The notes under the pieces were generated by a model. That model searched no databases. It saw nothing but the letters and a program-made list of their open reading frames with translations, and was not told the DNA's origin. From positions 1-37,168 of the forward strand of contig CAOKLQ010000016.1 of the NCBI GenBank assembly GCA_948469315.1: 37,168 bases of DNA. The letters run 5' to 3'. The translations under genes and the position numbers were made by a program. This document shows, in pieces, positions 23,651 to 30,648 of the stretch. Source of the stretch: an uncultured Clostridium sp. GTDB lineage: Bacteria > Bacillota > Clostridia > TANB77 > CAG-508. Position 1 is the stretch's first letter; every line of letters starts with the position of its first letter.

Positions 23651-23793
23651 AAAAGAATATTAATTTTATTTTTCGTCTTCCGTTCTCCAAACAGTTAAAG
23701 GTAGATGAAAGTTTAAAATTTAGAGCGATGGATTTTAATTATATATAAAGCCTAGGTCGAACTCATCCTCAAAATATAAATTAATATTCTTTT
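23651..23793. ncRNA. Structured intergenic element, family A copy 3
   Basis: Closing stem AAAAGAATATTAATTT (23651-23666) / AAATTAATATTCTTTT (23778-23793), 16 perfect pairs with a sequence unrelated to the stems of copies 1 and 2. Inside are CCGTTCTCCAAA and GCCTAGGTCGAACTCA, matching the two conserved blocks of the family. Most divergent copy; sits between pflB and pflA. Confidence 0.5.
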
Positions 23794-23844
23794 TTGCTAG
23801 TTATTACTAAATTATGTTTCTAAAAATTTGAAAAGGAAGAAAAA

Positions 23845-24567
23845 ATGGAAGGTGTTAAAGGGTATATTCATTCTTTTGAATCTATGGGAGCAGTAGATGG
23901 TCCAGGAATTAGATTTATAATATTTATGCAAGGTTGTAATTTAAAATGTAAATATTGTCATAATAGAGATACTTGGAGTATTAATTGTGGAAAGGTATAT
24001 GATGTTCAAGATGTTATACACAAAATACTAAAATACGAAAATTACTTTAAATTATCTAATGGAGGAGTAACAATAAGTGGAGGAGAGCCTTTATTGCAAC
24101 CTATGTTTTTAATAAATCTATTTAAGGAATTAAAAAAGCACAATATTCATACAGCAATAGATACATCTGGAAATATTAAAATAACAGATGAAATAAAAGG
24201 ACTTATAAATTTAACAGATTTATTTTTATTAGATATAAAATGTATAAATGACGATATTTGCAAAAAATTAACTGGAATATCTAATAAACAAGAGCTAGAA
24301 TTTGCAAAATATTTAAGTGATAATAATAAAGATATATGGATAAGACAGGTTTTAGTTCCAGGTTACACAGATAAAAAAGAAGATTTAGTAAAATTAAAAG
24401 AATTTATTTCTACGCTAAAAACAGTTAAAAAAGTTGAAATTTTGCCATATCATGATATGGGGAAATCTAAATGGGAAGAATTAGGTTTAAAATATGAGTT
24501 GGAAGGAGTAAAAATTCCAACTGATGAAGATATACAAAAAGCAAAAGAAATACTAAAAACAAATTAG
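23845..24567 (+). CDS. pflA: Pyruvate formate-lyase-activating enzyme
   Basis: 240 aa radical-SAM protein. C31xxxC35xxC38 in GCNLKCKYCH binds the 4Fe-4S cluster; GGVTISGGEPLLQP is the SAM-binding GGE motif. It abstracts the hydrogen from the radical glycine of PflB. SMGAVDGPGIRFIIFMQGC is the standard start. RBS GGAAGAAAA before ATG 23845. About 200 bases after pflB; shared transcription is likely but the intervening structure may modulate or process the message. Confidence 0.95.
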   Translation: MEGVKGYIHSFESMGAVDGPGIRFIIFMQGCNLKCKYCHNRDTWSINCGKVYDVQDVIHKILKYENYFKLSNGGVTISGGEPLLQPMFLINLFKELKKHNIHTAIDTSGNIKITDEIKGLINLTDLFLLDIKCINDDICKKLTGISNKQELEFAKYLSDNNKDIWIRQVLVPGYTDKKEDLVKLKEFISTLKTVKKVEILPYHDMGKSKWEELGLKYELEGVKIPTDEDIQKAKEILKTN

Positions 24568-24589
24568 CAAAAAAAAGTTCGTCAAACTA

Positions 24590-24618
24590 TAGACAAAAAT
24601 ATTATTAAAATATATAAT
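24590..24618 (+). promoter_or_regulatory. Promoter of the 22-aa gene
   Basis: TAGACA, 17 nt, TATAAT. The predicted start is near 24625, giving a leader of about 37 nt in which CCTTTC (24627-24632) can pair with GAAAGG (24643-24648) and so occlude the Shine-Dalgarno. Confidence 0.65.
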
Positions 24619-24661
24619 TACATAGCCTTTCGCCAGAAGGTAGAAAGGAGGTACATACTAA

Positions 24662-24730
24662 ATGCGAAACTTACTAAATTTGTTAGCTTTAATTATAGTT
24701 TATTTAATAGTAAATAGTAATAAAGATTAA
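24662..24730 (+). CDS. Small hydrophobic peptide (22 aa), toxin-like
   Basis: ATG 24662 follows GAAAGGAGG, a near-perfect Shine-Dalgarno. The peptide MRNLLNLLALIIVYLIVNSN plus KD is one transmembrane helix with a basic start and polar, charged tail, the layout of type I toxin and other small membrane peptides. It has its own consensus promoter, a leader that can hide the Shine-Dalgarno, and its own strong terminator at 24738-24769, so it is a complete transcription unit of about 145 nt. The 13-mer TGCGAAACTTACT of its first codons recurs once at 24788-24800, past the terminator. Function is inferred from layout only. Confidence 0.6.
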   Translation: MRNLLNLLALIIVYLIVNSNKD

Positions 24731-24737
24731 CAAAAGA

Positions 24738-24769
24738 AAAAGACTAGGAACGGCAATTCCTAGTCTTTT
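24738..24769 (+). terminator. Terminator of the 22-aa gene
   Basis: 13-bp perfect stem AAAAGACTAGGAA / TTCCTAGTCTTTT with loop CGGCAA, ending in TTTTATAT. Confidence 0.85.
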
Positions 24770-24867
24770 ATATTGCGGTACATTTTTTGCGAAACTTACT
24801 GCAATATTGCTATATTTATTATAAAAGGTTTTATAGTTTTTGTCAAATGTTTAATCCTAAAAATTAA

Positions 24868-24896
24868 TTGACTTATAAAATTAACTATGTTATTAT
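24868..24896 (+). promoter_or_regulatory. Promoter of the 69-aa gene
   Basis: TTGACT, 17 nt, TATTAT, about 55 bases upstream of the Shine-Dalgarno AAGGAGG. Confidence 0.6.
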
Positions 24897-24963
24897 ATGT
24901 AAAATTAGTAAGTAGTTTAGGTAACTGTAAACTTTCAAGTTAAATAACAAGGAGGTAATAATC

Positions 24964-25173
24964 ATGCAAAAAAAAGAAATAGCATCATTAATTAAATTAT
25001 CATTTACAGTAGACCAAGCAAAAGAGATAATGTCAGAAAATTTTGAAACTTTAAGTGAGAAAATCGCATTTTTGTACGAGATGTTCGATGTAAAGATAGT
25101 TGATGCCAATGGGGAGGAATCAGAAGAGTACATCTATGAGTTACTAATAAATTCAGTAGTAAACTATGGTTAA
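24964..25173 (+). CDS. Small hypothetical acidic protein (69 aa)
   Basis: ATG 24964 behind AAGGAGG. Predicted mainly helical (ASLIKLSFTVDQAKEIMSEN and LSEKIAFLYEMFDVK), acidic toward the C terminus, no membrane segment, no cysteines. Complete unit with promoter (24868-24896) and strong terminator (25181-25211), so expression seems assured. No family recognised; size and charge would fit a regulatory or antitoxin-like protein but nothing proves it. Confidence 0.7.
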   Translation: MQKKEIASLIKLSFTVDQAKEIMSENFETLSEKIAFLYEMFDVKIVDANGEESEEYIYELLINSVVNYG

Positions 25174-25180
25174 GAGACGA

Positions 25181-25211
25181 GAAGATAGGTTGAATTTTAC
25201 AACCTATCTTC
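25181..25211. terminator. Bidirectional terminator
   Basis: 12-bp perfect stem GAAGATAGGTTG / CAACCTATCTTC, 7-nt loop, followed by TTTATAT. Placed between the 69-aa gene and the convergent permease, whose stop is at 25213. Confidence 0.8.
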
Positions 25212-25212
25212 T

Positions 25213-26061
25213 TTATATAATAAAACTTAAAATAAATCCAGAAATAACACCAACTAAATATAACAAAATAGTAATAAAGATATTTTCTTTTAAATTTTTA
25301 TTTACTCTAAATAATACAAGTAACCCAACTCCTGCATTTACTAAAAGTCCAGAAATCATTATGCTAAGTGTTACTACATTTTCTAAATATAACTTAGTAA
25401 GTATTACAGAAGAAGCACAATTTGGAATTAATCCAATTAGTCCAGCAAGTATTGGTCCAAAAATCAAATTGCTTGCAAGAATTTTTGAAATGTTATCTTC
25501 TCCAATAAAATAAATAACTAAATTTAATAAAAAAGTTATAATTAAAACATATATAAATATGTGTATTGAATGTGTTAGTGAGGATTTAAAGATATTTGTA
25601 TTTTCGCAGTTGCAGTGATCATGCTCACATAGATGGTTTATTTCAACTTCTTGAATCTTGTTCTTTTTTATTAGTTTAAAAATAAAATCTATTAAAAAAC
25701 CTGAGGTAATTCCAATTATTAATTTAATTAAAAGTATTTTTATAATTAGGTTAATTGGTGCTTGCTCTGAAATTAATATTGGTAACATTTCGTCTGATGT
25801 AGATAAATATATTGAAATTAAAGTTCCAATAGTAATTATTTTTCCAACATAAAAATTAGAAGCGGCAGTTGAGAATCCACATTGAGGGAAAATTCCTAAA
25901 ATAGCTCCTAAGACTGGACCAAAATTGCCAGATCTTTTTATTATTTTTTTTGATTTATCTCCTGTTTTGTGTTCTAGAAATTCTAAAATTAAGTAAGTTA
26001 CAAATAAAAAGGGAAATAATTTTATACTATCTATTAAAGTATCTTGGATAATATCTAACAT
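25213..26061 (-). CDS. ArsP_2-type heavy-metal/manganese exporter-like permease
   Basis: 282 aa polytopic protein of the putative 10-TM heavy-metal exporter family (ArsP_2/DUF2899). Two pseudo-symmetric halves each carry a cysteine motif in a membrane segment: FPQCGFSTAASNF (C61) and IPNCASSVILTKL in the second half. Between them a cytosolic loop, HLCEHDHCNCEN (143-154), has three Cys, two His and three acidic residues, clearly a metal-binding patch. Best guess is efflux of a soft or transition metal; the ion cannot be told from sequence. RBS AAGGAG before the ATG. Monocistronic. Confidence 0.82.
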   Translation of the reverse strand: MLDIIQDTLIDSIKLFPFLFVTYLILEFLEHKTGDKSKKIIKRSGNFGPVLGAILGIFPQCGFSTAASNFYVGKIITIGTLISIYLSTSDEMLPILISEQAPINLIIKILLIKLIIGITSGFLIDFIFKLIKKNKIQEVEINHLCEHDHCNCENTNIFKSSLTHSIHIFIYVLIITFLLNLVIYFIGEDNISKILASNLIFGPILAGLIGLIPNCASSVILTKLYLENVVTLSIMISGLLVNAGVGLLVLFRVNKNLKENIFITILLYLVGVISGFILSFII

Positions 26062-26128
26062 TATTAAAATCTCCTTAAAAAACTATGAAGTATTTTAACA
26101 TAAAATTATAAACTTTACAATAATATAG

Positions 26129-26157
26129 TTGAAAGTTTACGTATTGTATGATAAGAT
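26129..26157 (+). promoter_or_regulatory. Promoter of the HTH gene
   Basis: TTGAAA, 17 nt, TAAGAT. An in-frame ATT/ATG extension from 26129 would overlap this promoter, which supports the ATG at 26243 as the true start. Confidence 0.5.
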
Positions 26158-26242
26158 ATTTAAAAAATTAATAATTTTTGCTGATATACTAAATCTAGCA
26201 AAAAACTACTATTTTATATTAATCAACAAGGAGGGAAATATT

Positions 26243-26506
26243 ATGAATACAAAACAACAACTTTTAGAACAATTAAAAGAAGTAAACAGAAGAGAACACA
26301 AAGGTATAGACCAGAGAATTTCTGATATGGTGGATATTTTTATAAAAAGGCGGAAAAGTTTAGGAATAAGCCAAAAAGAAATGGCAGAAATGATAGGGAT
26401 TTCTCAAACTTCTATATCACAAATAGAGACAAAAACAAAAGTACCTGCATTAAAAAATATTTTGAAAATATGTATAGCTTTAGATTTGAACATAAAAATT
26501 GAATGA
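26243..26506 (+). CDS. XRE-family HTH protein, HigA/antitoxin-like (87 aa)
   Basis: Start at ATG 26243 because AAGGAGGG lies eight bases upstream. An N-terminal helix (KQQLLEQLKEVNRREHKGID) is followed by a Cro/C1 helix-turn-helix, KSLGISQKEMAEMIGISQTSISQIE, and a final helix. Similar layout to HigA-type and other single-gene regulators; no partner toxin adjoins it. One of only two genes here with an in-frame CGG codon (26351-26353) read as arginine; that codon follows AGG, not an NNT codon, and a +1 shift there would hit a stop two codons later. Confidence 0.85.
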   Translation: MNTKQQLLEQLKEVNRREHKGIDQRISDMVDIFIKRRKSLGISQKEMAEMIGISQTSISQIETKTKVPALKNILKICIALDLNIKIE

Positions 26507-26525
26507 TTAATATAAATACTAGTAC

Positions 26526-26555
26526 ATAAGGTGTATCTGTATAGATACACCTTAT
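26526..26555. terminator. Bidirectional terminator HTH gene / patatin gene
   Basis: 13-bp perfect stem ATAAGGTGTATCT / AGATACACCTTAT with GTAT loop. Convergent genes share it; the patatin stop codon lies in the right arm. T-runs are weak on both sides. Confidence 0.65.
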
Positions 26556-27412
26556 AATATACTTAGAACTCTTTTAATCTCATCAATTTTAGATACTACA
26601 GCATCATACCCATATTTATAACAAGAATCCAGTTTACTAATATCTAAAAGTCCACATTTATCTGTATAAATATCTAAAATATAATCACTTAAATCCAAAG
26701 ATTTTTCAGAAATTTGTTTTCCCATAATATCAACTGTTTTCATAACATAATCCATTACATTACTTGTTTCATCAATATCATCACTATGAAAAGTAATTGC
26801 AATAACTTTATCAGAGCCTTGTTTTTTTACCTCATAAACTGGTATATTATCTAAAATTCCACCATCCATAAATAAATGCTCTTTATATTTACAAGGAGAA
26901 AATGCAGCAGGAAAACAGCTACTTGCATGTACACTTTTTCCAACTGTAATATTTGTAATATATTTATCAGGATCTTTTTCAGATTTTGGTATATAATTTG
27001 TGAATATATATTCTTTAGAATTTAAAATATCTACAGTAGGAATAACAAGAGGCATTTTTATATCGCAAATTCTTCTGACTCCTTTTTTATAAGCAAATTT
27101 ATTAAAAGCTTTTTCTAAATTTTCGCCGCTATGAAAGCCTTTTAAAGAAGATTTTTTATTTATAATATAATTACCTATTCCAGAAATTATTGGAGCTGTA
27201 TTAATATTAATAATTTCTTTGGCATATCTTTTAAATAAAATATATATGTAATAAGGCGAATATCCAATAGCATATAGAGAAGCAACTAAGCTACCACTAC
27301 TTGTACCACCTATAATATCTATTTTAATATTATTTTCTTCAAGAGCTTTTAATGCTCCTGCATGAGCAATTCCGCGGATTCCCCCACCAGATAAAGCAAG
27401 GCCTAATTTCAT
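26552..27412 (-). CDS. Patatin-like phospholipase/esterase
   Basis: 286 aa. Oxyanion-hole glycines GGGIRG (9-14), nucleophile serine S38 in GTSSG, and catalytic aspartate D183 in MDGGILDN: the Ser-Asp dyad of bacterial patatins such as RssA/YlbK-type proteins. Hydrolyses acyl esters of lipids, substrate unknown, likely cytosolic face of the membrane. RBS AAGGAGG before the ATG. Monocistronic between two terminator-like structures. Confidence 0.9.
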   Translation of the reverse strand: MKLGLALSGGGIRGIAHAGALKALEENNIKIDIIGGTSSGSLVASLYAIGYSPYYIYILFKRYAKEIININTAPIISGIGNYIINKKSSLKGFHSGENLEKAFNKFAYKKGVRRICDIKMPLVIPTVDILNSKEYIFTNYIPKSEKDPDKYITNITVGKSVHASSCFPAAFSPCKYKEHLFMDGGILDNIPVYEVKKQGSDKVIAITFHSDDIDETSNVMDYVMKTVDIMGKQISEKSLDLSDYILDIYTDKCGLLDISKLDSCYKYGYDAVVSKIDEIKRVLSIL

Positions 27413-27463
27413 ATGTATACCTCCTTATATATTATATTATTTTTATTTTAATTTTGATATTTT

Positions 27464-27490
27464 TAAGACATAGTGCGCTATGTTCCTACA
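27464..27490. repeat. Dispersed palindrome, TAGGGACGT type (copy 3)
   Basis: AAGACATAG-TGCG-CTATGTTCCTACA with a 6-bp core stem (27468-27473 / 27478-27483) and the family's TTCCTACA end. Lies in the gap between patatin and the rpsF promoter. Confidence 0.4.
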
Positions 27491-27567
27491 CATAATATAC
27501 TAAATTCTTAAACATTTCAAATTACAACTAAAGTATTGACAAAATTATAAAGATTAATCAAATTTGC

Positions 27568-27596
27568 TTGATTTTTAGGCCCAGCTGTGGTAAAAT
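27568..27596 (+). promoter_or_regulatory. Promoter of the rpsF-ssb-rpsR operon
   Basis: TTGATT, 17 nt, TAAAAT preceded by TGG (extended -10). The leader of about 75 nt contains a small hairpin (AAAGTTGAAAAG ... CTTTTCTCC) and ends in AAAAGGAGGTG. Confidence 0.6.
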
Positions 27597-27674
27597 ATGC
27601 AAAGTTGAAAAGTAAAAAACTTTTCTCCTTACTCATTTTTTAATGGGTTATATATCCAAAAGGAGGTGAAAATA

Positions 27675-27962
27675 ATGAATAAATACGAAAGTGTTATCAT
27701 TATTAATCCATCTGTAGAAGAACAAGGGGTTAAAGATTTAATAAAGACTTTTACAGATTTGATTAATAAAAATGGTAAAGTAGAACAAGCACAAGAATTA
27801 GGCAAAAGAAAATTAGCTTATGAAGTAAAGAAAAATAAAGAAGGATATTATGTAATATTCACTTTTGAGGCAAAGCCAGATTCTATAACAGAACTTGAAA
27901 GAAATTATAGAATAACAGATGAAATAATCAAATTTATAGTTGTAAGAAAAGATGAAGAATAG
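27675..27962 (+). CDS. rpsF: 30S ribosomal protein bS6
   Basis: 95 aa from ATG 27675, chosen because AAGGAGGTG ends seven bases upstream; an earlier GTG in frame lies inside that Shine-Dalgarno. NKYESVIIINPSVEE, GKRKLAYEVKKNKEGYYVIFTFEA and NYRITDEIIKFIVVRKDEE are textbook S6. Binds S18 in the platform of the small subunit. First gene of the conserved S6-SSB-S18 operon. Confidence 0.96.
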   Translation: MNKYESVIIINPSVEEQGVKDLIKTFTDLINKNGKVEQAQELGKRKLAYEVKKNKEGYYVIFTFEAKPDSITELERNYRITDEIIKFIVVRKDEE

Positions 27963-27996
27963 GGAGCCTTCATAAAAGAAAGGTGAGGTAATTTAT

Positions 27997-28414
27997 ATGA
28001 ACAAAGTAGTTTTAATGGGAAGATTAACAAAAGATCCAGAAGTTAGATATACTCAGACAAATAATACAATGGTTGCAACATTTTCTTTAGCAGTAAATAG
28101 AAGATTTGCACGCCAAGGTGAAGAAAGACAAGCAGATTTTATAAATATTGTAGCTTGGAGTAAAACAGCTGAATTTTGTAGCAAATATTTTAAGAAAGGT
28201 CAACAAGTGGGAGTTATTCGGAAGAATTCAAACAAGAACTTGGGATGATGAACAAGGACAAAAACACTATGTTACAGAAGTTGTAGCAGAAGAAACATAT
28301 TTTGCAGATAGCAAAAGAGATGGAGATGCAAGCAGTTTTGAAAATACATTTGGAGAAATGCCAGCAGGGGATTCAGAATTTGAAACAACTTCAGGAGACG
28401 ATTTACCATTTTAA
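27997..28414 (+). CDS. ssb: Single-stranded DNA-binding protein, needs +1 frameshift
   Basis: ATG 27997 behind AAGGTGAGG. The OB-fold starts normally ([20 protein letters not shown], then FSLAVNRRF and [15 protein letters not shown]). Codon 75 is CGG after ATT; read straight, the protein ends nine codons later, inside the OB fold. Skipping C28219 gives [20 protein letters not shown], the strongly conserved SSB segment, then an acidic linker and the tail DDLPF with TAA at 28412. Total 138 aa, normal length. SSB coats single strands and recruits partners through that tail and is essential, so a null allele is very unlikely. Placement between rpsF and rpsR is the universal Firmicute order. Confidence 0.92.
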
Positions 28415-28437
28415 GTAAGAAAGGGGGACAAAATAAA

Positions 28438-28710
28438 ATGGCAGATAAAAAACACAATAATAGAAAAAACAATGATGAAGATTATAATCCAAGATTTAGA
28501 AAAATGAGAAAAAAAGTATGTCCTTTATGTGCAAATAAAGACATGATATTAGATTATAAAAATGCAGAACAAATAAAAAAATTCACTAATGAAAAAGGTA
28601 AGATATTACCTAGAAGAGCAACAGGTGCATGCGCAAAACATCAAAGAGATATAACACTTGCAGTAAAAAGGGCAAGACATATTGCTGTATTACCATATAC
28701 ACAAATATAA
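28438..28710 (+). CDS. rpsR: 30S ribosomal protein bS18
   Basis: 90 aa. [20 protein letters not shown] and [31 protein letters not shown] are the S18 core; the CxxC plus a later cysteine (C52/C55 region and GACAKH) indicate the zinc-binding C+ type. N-terminal extension is lysine/asparagine-rich. ATG 28438 after AAAGGGGG, 23 bases behind the restored end of ssb, a far more natural spacing than the roughly 190 bases left by the truncated reading. Confidence 0.96.
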   Translation: MADKKHNNRKNNDEDYNPRFRKMRKKVCPLCANKDMILDYKNAEQIKKFTNEKGKILPRRATGACAKHQRDITLAVKRARHIAVLPYTQI

Positions 28711-28717
28711 TAAAAAA

Positions 28718-28741
28718 TCGCTGAAAGATCAGCGGTTTTTT
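28718..28741 (+). terminator. Operon terminator after rpsR
   Basis: TCGCTGA / TCAGCGG stem with a 4-nt loop, then seven T. Ends the S6-SSB-S18 operon. Confidence 0.85.
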
Positions 28742-28808
28742 TATGTATATTGTTAACTGTTGTTTTAACAAAGTAAATAATAAAAAATAACATTTTAGCT
28801 ATTAAGGG

Positions 28809-28837
28809 TTTACAATAAAACAGATATGTGATATTAT
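28809..28837 (+). promoter_or_regulatory. Promoter of the PIN-domain gene
   Basis: TTTACA, 17 nt, TATTAT. Leaves a leader of about 110 nt that contains a second purine-rich AAGGAGAG before the true Shine-Dalgarno AAAGGAG at 28940. Confidence 0.5.
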
Positions 28838-28954
28838 ATTTACATAATTTGTTTTATAAAAAAGCTCAATTGAGTAAAGAAAGGAGAGATAGTTTTAAGT
28901 AGAAAATAAGAAATTTTTTAAACATCAAACTATTATATCAAAGGAGATTTTATT

Positions 28955-29971
28955 ATGAGAAATGAAAAAAGAACTATGAAGCAAATTGAAGAAGATTTTA
29001 AGGTAATTAGAAAAATAGCTCAAACAGCTACTAGTATGAAGGAACTTGAAAGTGAAACAGGCCTGTCTTTAGCAATGATAAATACAACATTATCAAAGCA
29101 TCCTGTTGTTAGTAAACGGATAAAACAGCAGTTAAGTTTAAACAGGCAAAAAGCTAAAGTTAAATCTGAATCAAGGAAGACACAAAGAGCAAGGGAAAAA
29201 GATAACAAAATTGATAGTTTAAAAGAAAAAGCTCAAGAAGATTTAGATAGTAAACACAATCAGATTACTGGATTTGTAATAGATGCATCTATGGCAGGTA
29301 CCAAGAGTTTAAAAGAAAATATTGCAAAGATTTGTATATCTAAAGAGAAAATTATATTAACAAGTATAACTGTTAAGGAATTACATATGATGGAAAGATT
29401 TGATGATATTTCAGGAATTGATGCTAATTACTTATTACGAAAAGCAGTAAATGAACCTGAAAATTTTGAAGTTATATCTATTGATGAAACTTTTAATACA
29501 CCAGATGATTGCATTATTGAATTTTGTAAAGACAAAGATGTAACTTTACTAACATCAGACAAAGAAATGACTTTAAATGCTAGAATGTACAATATTAGCG
29601 TGCAGTTTTTTAAAAAATTTGAATGTGCCTCTAGAAAATTTGAGTATAAAGTAAAAACATTGCTAGTAGCAGAAAGAATCAAAGGAAAACTAGTTATCAC
29701 AGACTTTATGCCTCCTAACAAATTGATTTGTGTGTATTCTGATGGTATAGAATATTCAAAGGGAGTATATGAATTAAAAATAGGAGATGATGTTTATCTT
29801 TGTTCAAAAAAGAAGGACTATATTACTTTTGCACATTATAAAATGATATCATTATATGAAAAAGAAAACTGTGAATTAGTCTATGCACGAAGAATTTATG
29901 ATTATAATAATATTAATTTAGGAAAGACTTTGTATACATCTTTTGTTAAACATTTTATACAAACATTTTAA
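28955..29971 (+). CDS. PIN-domain protein with N-terminal HTH-like region
   Basis: 338 aa. Residues 10-60 look like a helix-turn-helix (MKELESETGLSLAMINTTLS), 60-100 is a charged helix, and 105-220 is a PIN domain: GFVIDAS (D110), SITVKELHMME (E142), NTPDDCIIEF (D184/D185) and LLTSDKEMTLNA (D202) give the four acidic metal ligands of PIN ribonucleases. The C-terminal 110 residues form a further beta-rich domain (LICVYSDGIEYSKGVYELKI). No adjacent antitoxin, so not a usual VapBC pair; a standalone RNase or rRNA/tRNA-processing enzyme is possible. An in-frame CGG at codon 55 follows AAA and must be read as arginine. Confidence 0.75.
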   Translation: MRNEKRTMKQIEEDFKVIRKIAQTATSMKELESETGLSLAMINTTLSKHPVVSKRIKQQLSLNRQKAKVKSESRKTQRAREKDNKIDSLKEKAQEDLDSKHNQITGFVIDASMAGTKSLKENIAKICISKEKIILTSITVKELHMMERFDDISGIDANYLLRKAVNEPENFEVISIDETFNTPDDCIIEFCKDKDVTLLTSDKEMTLNARMYNISVQFFKKFECASRKFEYKVKTLLVAERIKGKLVITDFMPPNKLICVYSDGIEYSKGVYELKIGDDVYLCSKKKDYITFAHYKMISLYEKENCELVYARRIYDYNNINLGKTLYTSFVKHFIQTF

Positions 29972-29994
29972 AATCTAATAATACTTAAAACTAA

Positions 29995-30028
29995 AGGAGA
30001 ATTATGTAATTGCATAATTCTCCTATTT
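29995..30028 (+). terminator. Terminator of the PIN-domain gene
   Basis: 12-bp perfect stem AGGAGAATTATG / CATAATTCTCCT with a 6-nt loop and ATTTAT behind it. Confidence 0.7.
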
Positions 30029-30119
30029 ATATAATATAAGAATAATTTATTAAAACTAGAATATAATATAATTGTAAATAATATTATTATATAAATCAAA
30101 TAAAAAGAATGTTAAGGTA

Positions 30120-30148
30120 TTGACATATAAATCAAAAGTATGTATAAT
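30120..30148 (+). promoter_or_regulatory. Consensus promoter of initiator tRNA
   Basis: TTGACA, 17 nt, TATAAT: a perfect sigma-A consensus, 14 nt before the tRNA 5' end. Confidence 0.85.
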
Positions 30149-30162
30149 AAAAAACAGCATAT

Positions 30163-30238
<76 letters not shown>

Positions 30239-30242
30239 CAAG

Positions 30243-30273
30243 TAGCAAGTCTTTCGAGATTTGCTAATTTTTT
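30243..30273 (+). terminator. tRNA-fMet terminator
   Basis: TAGCAAGTCT-TTCG-AGATTTGCTA stem with a TTCG tetraloop, followed by ATTTTTTTT. Confidence 0.8.
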
Positions 30274-30307
30274 TGCTTTTATAAAAAAGTGACGAAATTT
30301 TTTTAAA

Positions 30308-30338
30308 TAAAAAAAGAAGCGGTTATATTTCCGCTTCT
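30308..30338 (-). terminator. Leftward terminator for the comEA-side transcript
   Basis: On the minus strand AGAAGCGG / CCGCTTCT with a 8-nt loop, followed by seven T. It ends leftward transcription from the small gene and the comEA-like gene. Confidence 0.75.
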
Positions 30339-30400
30339 CATATATTAATAGCTTGCCTAATTTATTATTATAAATGTTATGTGTTATTAAAGCATTTTTA

Positions 30401-30577
30401 CTAAAGATTAGTTCCATTTTTATAATTTATAATAAAATATTTTATCTCAAAATAACTAATCTCTTTTATAATACAATCTTTTATAAGTTTTAATTTCTCG
30501 AAGCCTATCTTATTAATTACATTGTATACATATTGCTCTAAATCTTGTTTAATATATTTATTAAGGTTAATATCCAT
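30401..30577 (-). CDS. Small hypothetical protein (58 aa)
   Basis: ATG at 30577-30575 on the minus strand; product starts MDINLNKYIKQDLEQYVYNV and continues INKIGFEKLKLIKDCIIKEI, helical with regular hydrophobic spacing. It fits between the comEA-like gene and the leftward terminator at 30308-30338. There is no clear Shine-Dalgarno before the ATG, and the open frame extends about ten codons further upstream (LHLLYAYENN), so it could be a fragment of a longer, decayed gene. No family recognised. Confidence 0.4.
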   Translation of the reverse strand: MDINLNKYIKQDLEQYVYNVINKIGFEKLKLIKDCIIKEISYFEIKYFIINYKNGTNL

Positions 30578-30648
30578 ATTGTTTTCGTAGGCATATAGTA
30601 AATGTAATTATAATAATTTAAATAAAATAATTCAATGTAAGAATACAT

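Noticed and set aside
25166..25513. 115-codon plus-strand frame antisense to the permease
   Set aside because: Overlaps the terminator and the permease; no independent support.
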